Shown here piece by piece: positions 30,672 to 39,918 of a stretch of 59,849 nt of DNA (position 1 is its first letter; the number at the start of each line of letters is the position of its first letter). Source of the DNA: Alphaproteobacteria bacterium. Lineage in GTDB: Bacteria > Pseudomonadota > Alphaproteobacteria > Rs-D84. The stretch spans positions 1 through 59,849 of the forward strand of contig JAGBSK010000003.1 in the NCBI GenBank assembly GCA_017631895.1, in the 5' to 3' direction. The position numbers and the translations under genes were made by a program. The notes below the pieces were generated by a model. The model was given only the letters and a program-made list of their open reading frames with translations, was not told where the DNA came from and searched no databases.

Positions 30672-32204
30672 ATGAGAAAGATTTCCGTTGTTTTATGTTT
30701 GTGGTGTACGTGCATGTTTGGCGCGGTTGCCGATTCGTTTATGGGTGATGAATTTAGTGCGGTTGTTAATTTAACGATGGATAGCGTGGTCTATGAAAAC
30801 GTATTGTTTCAACCAGGGGGAGTAAATGTTGATGATAACATTGACTTTATAAATAATGGTCGCGTTCATAGCACTTTTTCGGTTTGTGATGGGTGCGAAA
30901 TTTTTATTTATAACCGTGGTGATTTTGTTGCGGACTTTGATTTGGGAAATAATGCAAGGGTTGTTCAGGTTGTGTCCAATGCAACGGAATGGAATCCAAT
31001 AGAAACAGATGTCAAATATACCCTGGTGATTGACGGGGTTAAAAATTTTGGGACAAATGGTGTTTTTAATGGTGGTGCGTTAGAAAATGTTATTTTGAAA
31101 GATTCTGTGTTAAGGATGTCTGATATTGATTTCGTTGACGGAACGCAAGTATATTTGCGTGGCGATATTGTATTTATCGTCGATGATTTAAGCGGACTGT
31201 ATGATGGGCCGATAATGGATAATGTGTCTGGTGATGGACGTGTGCGGATTCAGAATAATAGCGCAAATCCACTGTATGCAGATGTTGGGTATTTGTTGGA
31301 TGGTCAATTATTTGTAAAGCGGGTTCGCGAAACAGACTATAGAAAGATTTTTAATAACGATATGGGGGTGTTTCTGAATGGGTTGCGTGATAAAAATTCT
31401 GATGACGGATTGTTGCGCGCATTGGATGTGGCGACGGACATGGATTCGATACATGATATTATGGCGCGGTCTGTGCGTATGAATCGAGATTTGCTGTTGA
31501 GGTCGGTGCGCGTGCTGGGTGAATTTAATAAATTTTCGTCTGATATTAGAACTGGCGTTGGTGCGAATTTTGATGTTGTGTTTTCTGATAATTTTTATTC
31601 GTATGATGTTGGTGCTCGCTTTGAAGGGGATTTTGATAGGCTTAGAATTGGGTTAGGCTTGCATTTTGGTAATGTAGAATACGAATCCGATTTGGATGTT
31701 TTTAATGGGGTGTATTATGGGCTGAATCTGGGGGTGGATTATTTGATGAAAAATAATCTGTTTATGCGTGGTATGGCAAATGTATTGCGTGTTGATTTTG
31801 ATATGGGTGATGTATTTTATAATGGTGAAATTATCAATAATCCGTCTGCAGTTTATGTTGGTGGCGTGGCGGATTTTGGGTATAGGTGTGAATTTGCCGA
31901 TTCGTTTTATGTCGCACCATTTGCCGGGTTGGATGTGGTTGGAACCGTTGTTGCAGATATTTCCGATATTGATGTTCGTGGTCGGGCTGGGGCGGATGCG
32001 GGTTATGTGTATCAAATGTTAGGAATAAGTTATGATTATGGCGTCGGTATTAACATAAATTCAGATAATGAAATTATGGCAAATGCGCGTGTTGGGGTTT
32101 GGTCGGAACATGACGGGGCAGGGGCAAATATAGGTTTTGCCGTATCGCATATGTTTGATATTTATTCGTATAAAATATCAATTGGTGGTCGGGTCTGGTT
32201 TTAA
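30672..32204 (+). CDS. Autotransporter (type V secretion) protein
   Basis: The 510-residue protein has a signal peptide (cleavage near G-A-V-A-D, residue 21), a passenger of about 200 residues rich in Asp, Val, Asn and Gly with beta-helix-like spacing, a helical stretch (about 225-275) and a C-terminal 12-strand-type barrel (about 285-510) ending G-G-R-V-W-F. The terminal Phe and alternating strands fit an autotransporter translocator domain. The passenger is small, and no protease motif was seen. AAGGTGG precedes the ATG. It is convergent with miaB, their stops separated by 1 bp. Confidence 0.82.
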   Translation: MRKISVVLCLWCTCMFGAVADSFMGDEFSAVVNLTMDSVVYENVLFQPGGVNVDDNIDFINNGRVHSTFSVCDGCEIFIYNRGDFVADFDLGNNARVVQVVSNATEWNPIETDVKYTLVIDGVKNFGTNGVFNGGALENVILKDSVLRMSDIDFVDGTQVYLRGDIVFIVDDLSGLYDGPIMDNVSGDGRVRIQNNSANPLYADVGYLLDGQLFVKRVRETDYRKIFNNDMGVFLNGLRDKNSDDGLLRALDVATDMDSIHDIMARSVRMNRDLLLRSVRVLGEFNKFSSDIRTGVGANFDVVFSDNFYSYDVGARFEGDFDRLRIGLGLHFGNVEYESDLDVFNGVYYGLNLGVDYLMKNNLFMRGMANVLRVDFDMGDVFYNGEIINNPSAVYVGGVADFGYRCEFADSFYVAPFAGLDVVGTVVADISDIDVRGRAGADAGYVYQMLGISYDYGVGININSDNEIMANARVGVWSEHDGAGANIGFAVSHMFDIYSYKISIGGRVWF

Positions 32205-32205
32205 T

Positions 32206-33504
32206 TTAATCAATAAATTTGCCACGCAGGGACGCCTTGTTCGCAGCAGTAATTTTTATGTCGGTCAATTCTGGTGCATTATCACGATATTCCACGATGC
32301 ATTGTTGCATAAATGGCGTGCGATATACCAAATGACGACCGGTTTTATCTGTGCCTTCTAACAGGCAGGATAATGTTTTATCAATGCAACCTTCGTTAAA
32401 TTCACGTTGGACTTCGTTCAAATATGTGTCCAGTTTCGCAAGGCGCGCGGCCTTGATGTTTTCTGGAATCTGGTCCTGCATTAATGCCGCCGCCGTATGT
32501 GGGCGTGGTGAATATTTGAACGAGTATGAATTTATATATTTTATTTGTTTGGCGATTTCCATTGTCTGTTCAAAATCCGAATCGGTTTCGCCGGGGAATC
32601 CAACAATAAAGTCTGATGAAATTTGAATGTCTGGACGTGCAATTTTTAATTTGCGAATGATGTCGGTGTATAGTTCCAGACTGTAAGGACGGTTCATTCG
32701 CGTCAAAATATTTTGAGAACCACTTTGAATTGGCATGTTCAAAAATGGCAACAATTTTGGTTCGATTGAAAACATGTCAATCAGGTCGTCTGTCATTTCG
32801 GTTGGATAACTGGATGTAAAGCGTATACGCATGATTTCTGGGATTTTTGCGGTTTCGCGAATCAAGTCAGACAGACGATATAGTGTGCCGTTTTCGTCAA
32901 TAAATTTGTATCCATTTACGTTTTGACCCAAAAAGCAAATTTCAATTGCGCCTGTTTTTGCAGCGTGCAAAGTTTCCGCCATAACCGATTCGAATGAACG
33001 TGAAATTTCGCGTCCACGGGTGTATGGAACAATGCAATATGTGCATACGTGGTTGCAACCTTCTTGGATTGGGATGTATGCGACACGTGGGCTGCGTTCC
33101 ATTTGTGGCAATTCATCGAATTTTTCAAGACCACCTAAATCAATATTCAACAGGCGGGAGTCTGGGTTTTCAAGAATTTGAGGTAATTTGTGATACGATT
33201 GCGGTCCCAAAACAAAATTCAAATCGGGGATTCGACGAAATGCGTCTGCACCCGATTCACGCGCGACACAACCAACAATGCCGAACAGAGCGTTTGGTTT
33301 TTTTGCACGACGAATACGACCCAATGCGGAAAAGACTTTATCCGTTGCCTTGGCACGTACCGCGCAGGTGTTTAATATGATTATGTCTGCGTCGGGAATC
33401 GCGTCTGTACGCACGAATCCGTGGTGTTCCAGCAGACTGGCGATTCGCCACCCGTCATAGACGTTCATTTGACAGCCAAAGGTTTGGATAAAGAACTTTT
33501 TCAT
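32206..33504 (-). CDS. miaB: tRNA-2-methylthio-N6-dimethylallyladenosine synthase
   Basis: MiaB is the radical-SAM methylthiotransferase acting on A37 of tRNAs. The 432-residue protein has the N-terminal UPF0004 domain (T-F-G-C-Q-M-N, a second Cys in L-N-T-C-A-V-R, a third in G-C-V-A), the radical-SAM cluster motif C-N-H-V-C-T-Y-C, and a C-terminal TRAM-like domain. The start ATG lies 9 bp after the stop of the 56-residue gene upstream, without a ribosome site, so it is probably translationally coupled. Confidence 0.95.
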   Translation of the reverse strand: MKKFFIQTFGCQMNVYDGWRIASLLEHHGFVRTDAIPDADIIILNTCAVRAKATDKVFSALGRIRRAKKPNALFGIVGCVARESGADAFRRIPDLNFVLGPQSYHKLPQILENPDSRLLNIDLGGLEKFDELPQMERSPRVAYIPIQEGCNHVCTYCIVPYTRGREISRSFESVMAETLHAAKTGAIEICFLGQNVNGYKFIDENGTLYRLSDLIRETAKIPEIMRIRFTSSYPTEMTDDLIDMFSIEPKLLPFLNMPIQSGSQNILTRMNRPYSLELYTDIIRKLKIARPDIQISSDFIVGFPGETDSDFEQTMEIAKQIKYINSYSFKYSPRPHTAAALMQDQIPENIKAARLAKLDTYLNEVQREFNEGCIDKTLSCLLEGTDKTGRHLVYRTPFMQQCIVEYRDNAPELTDIKITAANKASLRGKFID

Positions 33505-33513
33505 TTTTGTATT

Positions 33514-33684
33514 TTATTTATGTTTTGTTCGTTCGTTGCGCAGACGCTTTAATTGGCGATTGATTGCGGTGTCGTATGCACGACGGCATGCACGCATGCG
33601 TTCGGTCCATTCTGCTTGATGGATTTTAGACTTGGCTTCGGATATTGCCATTTCGCGCAAGATGCGCTTTATAGAAGAGTACAT
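33514..33684 (-). CDS. Small basic protein of 56 residues
   Basis: This short frame lies between the 60-residue gene and miaB, with 2-bp and 9-bp gaps, in the same direction, which supports a real gene in an operon. The product is strongly basic and helical (M-Y-S-S-I-K-R-I-L-R-E-M-A at the start, Q-L-K-R-L-R-N-E-R-T-K-H-K at the end) and could bind RNA. I do not recognise it. An alternative is that only its translation matters, as a leader for miaB. Confidence 0.5.
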   Translation of the reverse strand: MYSSIKRILREMAISEAKSKIHQAEWTERMRACRRAYDTAINRQLKRLRNERTKHK

Positions 33685-33686
33685 TT

Positions 33687-33869
33687 TTATTTGTTCTTGG
33701 TTCTTTCACCGCGTATTTTCTTGGTGCGTGCAGATTGTATTTTGGCACGCGCAGAGTCGTAAGCGGATTTTGCGGTTTCAATTGTAGATGTGTTATCAGC
33801 AACTTCAACTGTGCCGTATTTTACGCCTGTGATATGATTATTTTCAATTATAGCAATTACTTTTGTCAT
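33687..33869 (-). CDS. Small hypothetical protein of 60 residues
   Basis: The start at 33869 follows AAGGAAACAAA. The N-terminal half is beta-like (T-K-V-I-A-I-I-E-N-N-H-I-T-G-V-K-Y-G-T-V-E-V), the C-terminal half is helical and very basic (A-R-A-K-I-Q-S-A-R-T-K-K). It lies 16 bp downstream of gatB and 2 bp upstream of the 56-residue gene. No family recognised. Confidence 0.55.
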   Translation of the reverse strand: MTKVIAIIENNHITGVKYGTVEVADNTSTIETAKSAYDSARAKIQSARTKKIRGERTKNK

Positions 33870-33885
33870 TTTGTTTCCTTTTAGT

Positions 33886-35406
33886 TTATGCAAGTTTGTT
33901 TCTTAAAATTTCATTTACAACGGCTGGGTTTGCGGTTCCACCTGTTTTCTTCATTACATTACCAACAAAGAAACCAAGCAAGCCGACTTTACCGGATTTA
34001 TATTGTTCAACCTGGGATGGATTGGCGGCGATGACCTCGTCAACAATGGCTTCGATTGCGCCGGTGTCGGTCATTTGTTTCATGCCAAATTTATCGGCAA
34101 TTTCACGTGGTGTTCCCGATTCGCCGTCCAGCATTTTGATAAAGATTTCTTTGGCCTGTTTGCCGTTGATTGCGTTTTCTGCCAACATGTCAACCAATTC
34201 AGCCAGGTCGGATGGTGTGATAATACGCATTTCATCAACAATGCCAGATTTTTCATTTTTTACATCCCAATTTTCTGGGTGTGCAAACAATTCAGAAATC
34301 ATCCAGTTGGCAACAGATTTTGCGCGTTTTGCATTGCCGGCCACCGCGGTGTCAAACCATTTTGAAATGTCTGTTGTTTCTGTTAAACGTGCCGCGTCAT
34401 AGTCGGAAAGCCCGAAATCATGCGTATAGCGCGCGCGGGTCGCGGATGGTAATTCCGGCATAGTGCGACGGATGCGCTCGATTTGTTCATCAGAAATTTC
34501 AATTGGCAACAGATCTGGGTCTGGGAAATAACGGTAATCCAATGCGTCTTCTTTGCTGCGCATTACAGATGTTGTGCCATCGTCCTGGTGAAAGCGCATT
34601 GTGTCCTGGGATACCGAACCACCGTTTTCATAGGCCTCGATTTGGCGACGTGCCTCGTACTCGATTGCGGTTTTGATAAATTTGAACGATACCATGTTTT
34701 TGGTTTCTGTGCGGGTGCGGAATTCGTTTGAACCCACGGGACGCACGGAAACATTCACGTCTGCGCGCATAGAGCCTTCTTCCATATTTGCGCGTGAGAC
34801 ACCCAAAGCGCGGGCGATTTCACGAATTTCACGCAGATAACGTTCGGCTTCGTCCGGGGATGAAATGTATGAATTGTTTTCTGGATTTTTTGTGTCCAGG
34901 AATGTGACGATTTCCAGCAGGGCAACGCCTGTGCGGTTATAGTCTGCAAAGGATTTTGTTGGATGGACGTCGTGTTTTAATTTGCCTGCGTCCTGTTCCA
35001 GGTGTGCGCGTTCGATAAAGATTTTTTTAGGGTTGCCGTCGTCGCCCATAATTTCAACCCAGCCACGACCAACAACTGGTGGTTCGTCCGCGGGTTGCGA
35101 AATCTGGTACCCCTGGGGCAGGTCAGGGTAAAAATATTGTTTGCGGGCAAAACGACTGTGGCGTGATATTTCTGCGTTCAGCCCCAGTCCCATTTTAATT
35201 GCCTGTTCAACACAGTATTTGTTTAATACTGGCAACATGCCGGGCATGGCCACGTCAACCATAGATACCTGGGGGTTGGGGGCGATGGTTGGGTTATAGT
35301 CCGCTGATGCGCCGCTGAATAATTTCGATTCGGACAGTACTTCGATATGTGTTTCCAGCCCGATTACCAGTTCCCAATCACATGTTTTGCCTTTTATCGT
35401 GAACAT
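33886..35406 (-). CDS. gatB: Aspartyl/glutamyl-tRNA amidotransferase subunit B
   Basis: GatB binds misacylated Glu-tRNA-Gln or Asp-tRNA-Asn and, with GatA and GatC, converts it to the amide form. The 506-residue protein has V-I-G-L-E-T-H, the kinase-like region with R-K-Y/Q-Y-F-Y-P-D-L-P-Q-G-Y-Q-I-S-Q, L-L-E-I-V-T, S-M-R-A-D-V-N-V-S-V-R and the C-terminal YqeY-like helical domain. It is separated from gatA by a tRNA-Phe gene on the other strand. Confidence 0.95.
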   Translation of the reverse strand: MFTIKGKTCDWELVIGLETHIEVLSESKLFSGASADYNPTIAPNPQVSMVDVAMPGMLPVLNKYCVEQAIKMGLGLNAEISRHSRFARKQYFYPDLPQGYQISQPADEPPVVGRGWVEIMGDDGNPKKIFIERAHLEQDAGKLKHDVHPTKSFADYNRTGVALLEIVTFLDTKNPENNSYISSPDEAERYLREIREIARALGVSRANMEEGSMRADVNVSVRPVGSNEFRTRTETKNMVSFKFIKTAIEYEARRQIEAYENGGSVSQDTMRFHQDDGTTSVMRSKEDALDYRYFPDPDLLPIEISDEQIERIRRTMPELPSATRARYTHDFGLSDYDAARLTETTDISKWFDTAVAGNAKRAKSVANWMISELFAHPENWDVKNEKSGIVDEMRIITPSDLAELVDMLAENAINGKQAKEIFIKMLDGESGTPREIADKFGMKQMTDTGAIEAIVDEVIAANPSQVEQYKSGKVGLLGFFVGNVMKKTGGTANPAVVNEILRNKLA

Positions 35407-35420
35407 TTTGTCTTTTTCCC

Positions 35421-35449
35421 TTGCTTTTTTGTTTTTCGTATCTTATTAT
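35421..35449 (+). promoter_or_regulatory. Promoter of tRNA-Phe
   Basis: TTGCTT (35421-35426), 17-bp spacer, TATTAT (35444-35449), 12 bp before the mature 5' end. Confidence 0.55.
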
Positions 35450-35461
35450 TGTCCTCGCGTT

Positions 35462-35537
35462 GGCTAGGTAGCTCAGTTGGTAGAGCAAGGGACTGAAAAT
35501 CCCTGTGTCGGCGGTTCGATTCCGTCCCTAGCCACCA
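35462..35537 (+). tRNA. tRNA-Phe (anticodon GAA)
   Basis: A 76-nt cloverleaf. GGCTAGG pairs with CCTAGCC, the anticodon arm is AGGGA-CTGAAAA-TCCCT with GAA as anticodon, the T arm has GGTTCGATTCC, and CCA is encoded. It lies antisense between gatA and gatB. Confidence 0.97.
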
Positions 35538-35605
35538 TCTCCTTTCTGAATTCGACCGTGTGGTCGATTTTTTTATTGCAGAAAGGTGTGGACGTTACTT
35601 TCATT

Positions 35606-37072
35606 TTATTTTCCCATAATCGTTGTTGGGCGGTTGTCAATCCCCGCCGCGGTTTCGATATGCTTTGCCAATTGCAGAACGCGTTTGTCGTCAAAGCGTG
35701 GCCCAACAACCTGCATGCCCAATGGCAGACCGTTTTGTGCCAGACCACATGGTACGCTGCATGCCGGAACACCCGCCAGATTCATAGCAACCGTGAACAA
35801 ATCCAATGCATAATATTCCAATGGACTTAGGTCTGAATCCAATGGCATTGCAGTGCCGGCAGATGATGGGCATACAATTAAATCACATTGTTCGAATGCG
35901 GTGTTAAAACTGTCCGCAAGCATGCGACGAACGCGGGCCGCCTGCATGAAATAAACGTCATAGGATTCGCTGGATAAAACGGCTGTGCCAATAATCATAC
36001 GGCGTTGCACTTCGTCCCCAAAGCCGGCGGCACGGGTCTTTTTATATGTGTCGATTAAATCTGAACCTTCGACGCGCAGACCATAGCGCATGCCGTCATA
36101 GCGCGCCAGGTTTGATGATGCCTCGGCTGGGGCGATGATATAATATGCCGCCAATGCGTCCAGAATGTTTGGAATGGATACTTCGACAATTTCTGCGCCC
36201 ATAGATTTCAAATCGGCAATGCGTTTTTCGAACAATGCCTTCATGTCGTCTGAAATTTTAACATCATTAAATTCACGGATAACACCAACACGTAATTTTT
36301 TGCCGTCGCCCAGAATTGGTTCCAATGGTGCGTTGCAGATAAATCCGTTTGGTGCGCTGGTTGAATCCAGTGGGTCGTGTCCCGCCATGGCGGTCAGCAT
36401 TAATGCCGCGTCATCGACCGTGCGTGTGATGGGGCCCGGCGTGTCCAAAGAAGATGCAAATGCAACACAGCCCCAGCGTGAGCATAGACCGTATGTAGGC
36501 TTCATACCGACCATGCCGGTAATTGCCGCAGGGAAACGGATTGAGCCGCCTGTGTCGGTGCCCGTTGCGGCGATGGCAAGCCCGCCCGCCACCGCGGATG
36601 TGGAACCGCCCGATGAACCACCAGCAGTCAATTTTTGTTCCATTTGCCATGGGTTGATTGGCGCGCCAAAGTATGATGTCTTGCTGAATGTTCCCATGGC
36701 GAATTCGTCCAGATTTGCCTTGCCCAATAAAACTGTGCCGGCGTTGATTAAATTCTGGGAAACGGTTGATTCGTATTCTGGGACAAAGTTTTCCAGCATA
36801 CGTGATGCCGCCGTTGTGCGAATGCCACGTGTTGCGAATAAATCCTTCATCGCGATTGGCAATCCATCCAAGGGCAGGGCATTACCCGCCGCGCGACGTG
36901 CATCAGATGCCGCAGCATCGGCCATGGCGCGTTCGGGGGTTGTTGTAATATAGCAATTCAAATCCGCGCCATATTTTTCAATGCGGTCAAGGTATGCGCG
37001 TGTCAGTTCAACCGCGGAAATTTCACCGCTGTTCAGTTTCTGTAATGCTTCGGTTAAGGTTAGGTTTATCAT
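35606..37072 (-). CDS. gatA: Aspartyl/glutamyl-tRNA amidotransferase subunit A
   Basis: GatA is the amidase-signature glutaminase of GatCAB. In 488 residues it shows the catalytic lysine in I-A-M-K-D, the Gly/Ser-rich signature A-G-G-S-S-G-G-S-T-S-A-V-A-G-G, and the nucleophile region G-T-D-T-G-G-S-I-R-F-P-A. Length is normal. GGAG precedes the ATG and the gatC stop is 4 bp upstream. Confidence 0.96.
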   Translation of the reverse strand: MINLTLTEALQKLNSGEISAVELTRAYLDRIEKYGADLNCYITTTPERAMADAAASDARRAAGNALPLDGLPIAMKDLFATRGIRTTAASRMLENFVPEYESTVSQNLINAGTVLLGKANLDEFAMGTFSKTSYFGAPINPWQMEQKLTAGGSSGGSTSAVAGGLAIAATGTDTGGSIRFPAAITGMVGMKPTYGLCSRWGCVAFASSLDTPGPITRTVDDAALMLTAMAGHDPLDSTSAPNGFICNAPLEPILGDGKKLRVGVIREFNDVKISDDMKALFEKRIADLKSMGAEIVEVSIPNILDALAAYYIIAPAEASSNLARYDGMRYGLRVEGSDLIDTYKKTRAAGFGDEVQRRMIIGTAVLSSESYDVYFMQAARVRRMLADSFNTAFEQCDLIVCPSSAGTAMPLDSDLSPLEYYALDLFTVAMNLAGVPACSVPCGLAQNGLPLGMQVVGPRFDDKRVLQLAKHIETAAGIDNRPTTIMGK

Positions 37073-37076
37073 ATCT

Positions 37077-37373
37077 TTATTCTCCGTCCATAACTTTTGG
37101 TACTGCGAAATATCCGCGGGATGTACCGGCGTTGTCGGGTGTGTTTGCCAAGACTAAATCACGAATGTTGCCGTCGGTGACCACGTCGTCGCGCATTGGT
37201 AATTTGTGTTCCGATGGGTTCAGTAATGGTTTAACACCTGTTGTGTCAATTTTTTGTAATTTGTCCAGCCATTCAACAACCGAATCAATATTCATTTGGG
37301 CCAATTTTTCATCGGAAATTTCAATGCGTATCAGGTTCGCGAATTTTTGTAATTGTTGCTTGCTAAATGCCAT
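37077..37373 (-). CDS. gatC: Aspartyl/glutamyl-tRNA amidotransferase subunit C
   Basis: GatC stabilises GatA and GatB. The 98-residue protein has the family pattern Q-K-F-A-N-L-I-R-I-E-I-S near the N-terminus, then M-N-x-x-x-x-V-x-x-W-L-D-K-L-Q, and M-R-D-D-V-V-T-D-G near the end, with the final F-x-V-P-K-V. The start at 37373 follows AGGA. It heads the gatCA pair, divergent from ruvX. Confidence 0.93.
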   Translation of the reverse strand: MAFSKQQLQKFANLIRIEISDEKLAQMNIDSVVEWLDKLQKIDTTGVKPLLNPSEHKLPMRDDVVTDGNIRDLVLANTPDNAGTSRGYFAVPKVMDGE

Positions 37374-37410
37374 TTTCAATCCTATATTTATAAAGTAAAG
37401 GAATTATACA

Positions 37411-37860
37411 ATGATTTTGCCAGATTTCAAGGCTTTTCCGCGTGCTGGGCGCATTTTAGGGGTTGATTGGGGATTGCGTCGAATTGGGGTTGCTGTGTCA
37501 GACCCAACGCATGAATTTGTGTTTGTACGCGATGTTATTTCTGTGCCACGTGGTGCCACGTCGCATGCACGAATGGTTGCGGATGTTGCACGTGCTGAAA
37601 ATGCCGTTGGGATTGTTGTTGGTTTGCCTGTGCGTGGGGACGGGACCGATTCCGATACAACACAGATGGTTCGGAAATTTGTCGCGGATTTAGAAACTAA
37701 AATAGATTTGCCTATCTGTTTGATAGAAGAAAATCTAACGTCCGCTGTTGCCCAGGAAAATATGGGGCGTGTTCGTGTGCGGGATTTGAAGGAAAAATTG
37801 GATTCTGAATCCGCACGTGTAATTTTGGAAAATGCAATTGCGATGATAAATCGGGCTTAA
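37411..37860 (+). CDS. ruvX: Putative pre-16S rRNA nuclease / Holliday-junction resolvase RuvX (YqgF)
   Basis: A 149-residue RNase H-fold protein with G-V-D-W-G-L-R-R-I-G-V-A near the N-terminus, V-V-G-L-P-V-R in the middle, E-E-N-L-T-S (family D-E-R-L-T-T) and the late D-S-x-S-A-R-V-I-L-E. YqgF/RuvX proteins trim pre-16S rRNA. AAAGGA precedes the ATG. The stop codon lies within the hairpin of the terminator. Confidence 0.9.
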   Translation: MILPDFKAFPRAGRILGVDWGLRRIGVAVSDPTHEFVFVRDVISVPRGATSHARMVADVARAENAVGIVVGLPVRGDGTDSDTTQMVRKFVADLETKIDLPICLIEENLTSAVAQENMGRVRVRDLKEKLDSESARVILENAIAMINRA

Positions 37861-37875
37861 AAAAGCCCGGTTTTT
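37851..37875 (+). terminator. Terminator overlapping the ruvX stop
   Basis: TCGGGCTT and AAGCCCGG form an 8-bp stem (one G-U pair), followed by TTTTT. Confidence 0.85.
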
Positions 37876-37892
37876 ATGCGTATAGCGCGTTT

Positions 37893-38921
37893 TTATTCGT
37901 CGTCTTTATCGGGGATTTGTCCATCTGCGGACAGCAACACGGCGACCCAACGTGTTGAATCAAACTGGGCACAGATGATATATATTGCAACCAATAATGG
38001 TACGCTGAAAAACATGCCGGCGATACCCCAAATCATTCCCCATACAACCAGGTTTATCAAGATTGCCAGGGTTGACAGGTTTAATGTTTTGCCCGTCAGT
38101 CTTGGTTCGATGATATTGCCGAATAATATTTGCAAGGTGATTAAACCAACGGCGGTTAAAATTGGTTGCTGTAATGTTGGGGCGGATACCAATGAATACA
38201 ATATTGGTAATGAACATGCAACAATGGCACCGATTGTTGGAATATAACTGGTGATAAATACTATAAATGCCCAGACGCCCGCAAATTCCACGCCGATAAG
38301 TTGCAACCATATAAATGACGCGACGCCTGTTATCGCAGAAATTGCCGTTTTAACAAACAGGTATTTTTTCATGTTGGTGTCGATACTGTCCAGAATATAG
38401 CGGAATTTTTTTGACTGACGTTTGCCCGGGAACATGGCGTTGAATTTTTTGTTAAATGTGCTTTGTTCAACAAACATGAATATTAGATACACTAATACCA
38501 TACCAAACGAAGTAGCGATGCCCGCGACCGATGCGCCGATGTTGGTGGCGATCTTGGTCAGGTTGGGGATCATGTTGGCGTCAAAGTGCAGACCAACCGA
38601 TTCTGATAAGTATGTGCCCAGGTTTGTTAACTTTTCCTGAATTGTGGGTAATGCGCTTGTTAATTCCGAGAACATAGGACTGACTTGGGTTGAAAACAAA
38701 TACCCGATTAAAAGTACTGTTGCCAATGTGCCGATATATGAAATGCCATTGTATAAATGGTTCAGAAATTTGTTGTCCGGGTGTGGTAATGCGCGACGAT
38801 AGTAATCTGATATCGCGTTCATAAGGTACCATAAAAATGCTGCAACCAGCAGCGGGATTAATATAGAACGGGCAATCCAAAGAAAGAAAATTATCGCTGT
38901 AAAAATTATTATTCCGTGCAT
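37893..38921 (-). CDS. AI-2E family transporter (PerM/TqsA-like)
   Basis: A 342-residue inner-membrane protein with about eight transmembrane helices arranged as in AI-2E/PerM proteins: a helical pair near the N-terminus, a periplasmic or cytoplasmic helical region (about 75-125), and the C-terminal signature with Y-I-P-T-I-G-A-I and G-N-I-I-E-P-R-L-T-G-K. Reported substrates vary, so transport specificity is not assigned. AAAGGA precedes the ATG. The next gene upstream on the same strand is another membrane protein. Confidence 0.88.
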   Translation of the reverse strand: MHGIIIFTAIIFFLWIARSILIPLLVAAFLWYLMNAISDYYRRALPHPDNKFLNHLYNGISYIGTLATVLLIGYLFSTQVSPMFSELTSALPTIQEKLTNLGTYLSESVGLHFDANMIPNLTKIATNIGASVAGIATSFGMVLVYLIFMFVEQSTFNKKFNAMFPGKRQSKKFRYILDSIDTNMKKYLFVKTAISAITGVASFIWLQLIGVEFAGVWAFIVFITSYIPTIGAIVACSLPILYSLVSAPTLQQPILTAVGLITLQILFGNIIEPRLTGKTLNLSTLAILINLVVWGMIWGIAGMFFSVPLLVAIYIICAQFDSTRWVAVLLSADGQIPDKDDE

Positions 38922-38966
38922 GTGTGTTTCCTTTGTGTGCCAATAAATCGTGCGTATAGCACGTTT

Positions 38967-39893
38967 TTATTGTTGTTGAATTTCGATAATTTCTGTGTCG
39001 GAAATTGTCAGTTGTACATCCTGGGTCGTTGTTGGCATAAATGCATAAAACCCTATAAACAATATTATCAATGCCAAATTAAATATAACGGCCGATAGTG
39101 CATATTTCCCAGGAATCTTTTTTATAAATGTTTTGGTGCCACTTTGCAAGGCCCAAATTCCAAAGATTAATGCCAGCGAGAACGTTAACAACACCGCATT
39201 AAAACCGAAAAAGAATCCCGACAATATGGTAATCATAATGAATGTTGCGATTGTGTGTGCGGGACGTGATATAACCCAATTGGTTGCACGCTTTAACAAT
39301 TGTGCGCGTGGCGCAAAGGTTGCTTTTTTTACTGTGCCAGAATCCAGAATGTAACCAGGTGTCCACAGGGCGGCAAATCCGAATGGCATACTGAAAATAA
39401 TCTTCCAAGTTGGGATGTTTAATTCGCGGGCACGACGGAACTTTGCATAAATGTTTGCAAACAATAATCCTAATAAATACAGATAAAATATCAGAGATGC
39501 CGTCAATGTAATAAGAAATGTCGCAGAAATGCGCGTTTCCATTATTAATAAATAAAATATAATTTGCTGGGCATAGCGAACCAGCATATAGGATGAAGCA
39601 ATAAACAATACTGACAATATTATTGTCTGGGTGTTGTGTATCGCAATAAATGATGTGCGGTCCATTTTATCGCGTGGCAAATGTTTTACCTGGATTGCAA
39701 TCGCGCCAGTAAAACCAATCAACAGTAAAGTTATCAGGGGTGTTTGTGGTATTGGGGCGGGGGTGTAAATTGCGCCCGCAATCAGGCTGTATATAAATGC
39801 GGTTGTTATCATTATTCCGAACGAAATTGCCGCAAACTTTAATGGCGACCACAGTGTCCATATAGAAAATTTTGTAGCGTTGTTGTTTTCCAT
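38967..39893 (-). CDS. Polytopic membrane protein, unknown function
   Basis: The 308-residue protein has about eight hydrophobic segments and no soluble domain of size. The N-terminus (to residue 12) and a central loop (K-F-R-R-A-R-E-L-N-I) look cytoplasmic by the positive-inside rule. No motif was recognised. AAAGGAAAAG precedes the ATG. It lies 25 bp downstream of sufC on the same strand, where many bacteria have sufD; it is clearly not SufD. Confidence 0.7.
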   Translation of the reverse strand: MENNNATKFSIWTLWSPLKFAAISFGIMITTAFIYSLIAGAIYTPAPIPQTPLITLLLIGFTGAIAIQVKHLPRDKMDRTSFIAIHNTQTIILSVLFIASSYMLVRYAQQIIFYLLIMETRISATFLITLTASLIFYLYLLGLLFANIYAKFRRARELNIPTWKIIFSMPFGFAALWTPGYILDSGTVKKATFAPRAQLLKRATNWVISRPAHTIATFIMITILSGFFFGFNAVLLTFSLALIFGIWALQSGTKTFIKKIPGKYALSAVIFNLALIILFIGFYAFMPTTTQDVQLTISDTEIIEIQQQ

Positions 39894-39918
39894 TTTCTTT
39901 TCCTTTCCCGTGTTTTAA

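Noticed and set aside
33504..33525. Leaderless promoter (TAAAAT) for miaB
   Set aside because: No acceptable -35 box lies 16-18 bp upstream, and the gene is 9 bp from the end of an upstream gene, so co-transcription is simpler.
35477..35830. Plus-strand frame starting in tRNA-Phe
   Set aside because: It overlaps the tRNA and is antisense to gatA; no ribosome site.
38948..38966. GTGC-GTAT-AGCAC hairpin with T tract between two minus-strand membrane-protein genes
   Set aside because: The T tract is on the plus strand while the flanking genes are on the minus strand, and the stem is only 4-5 bp.
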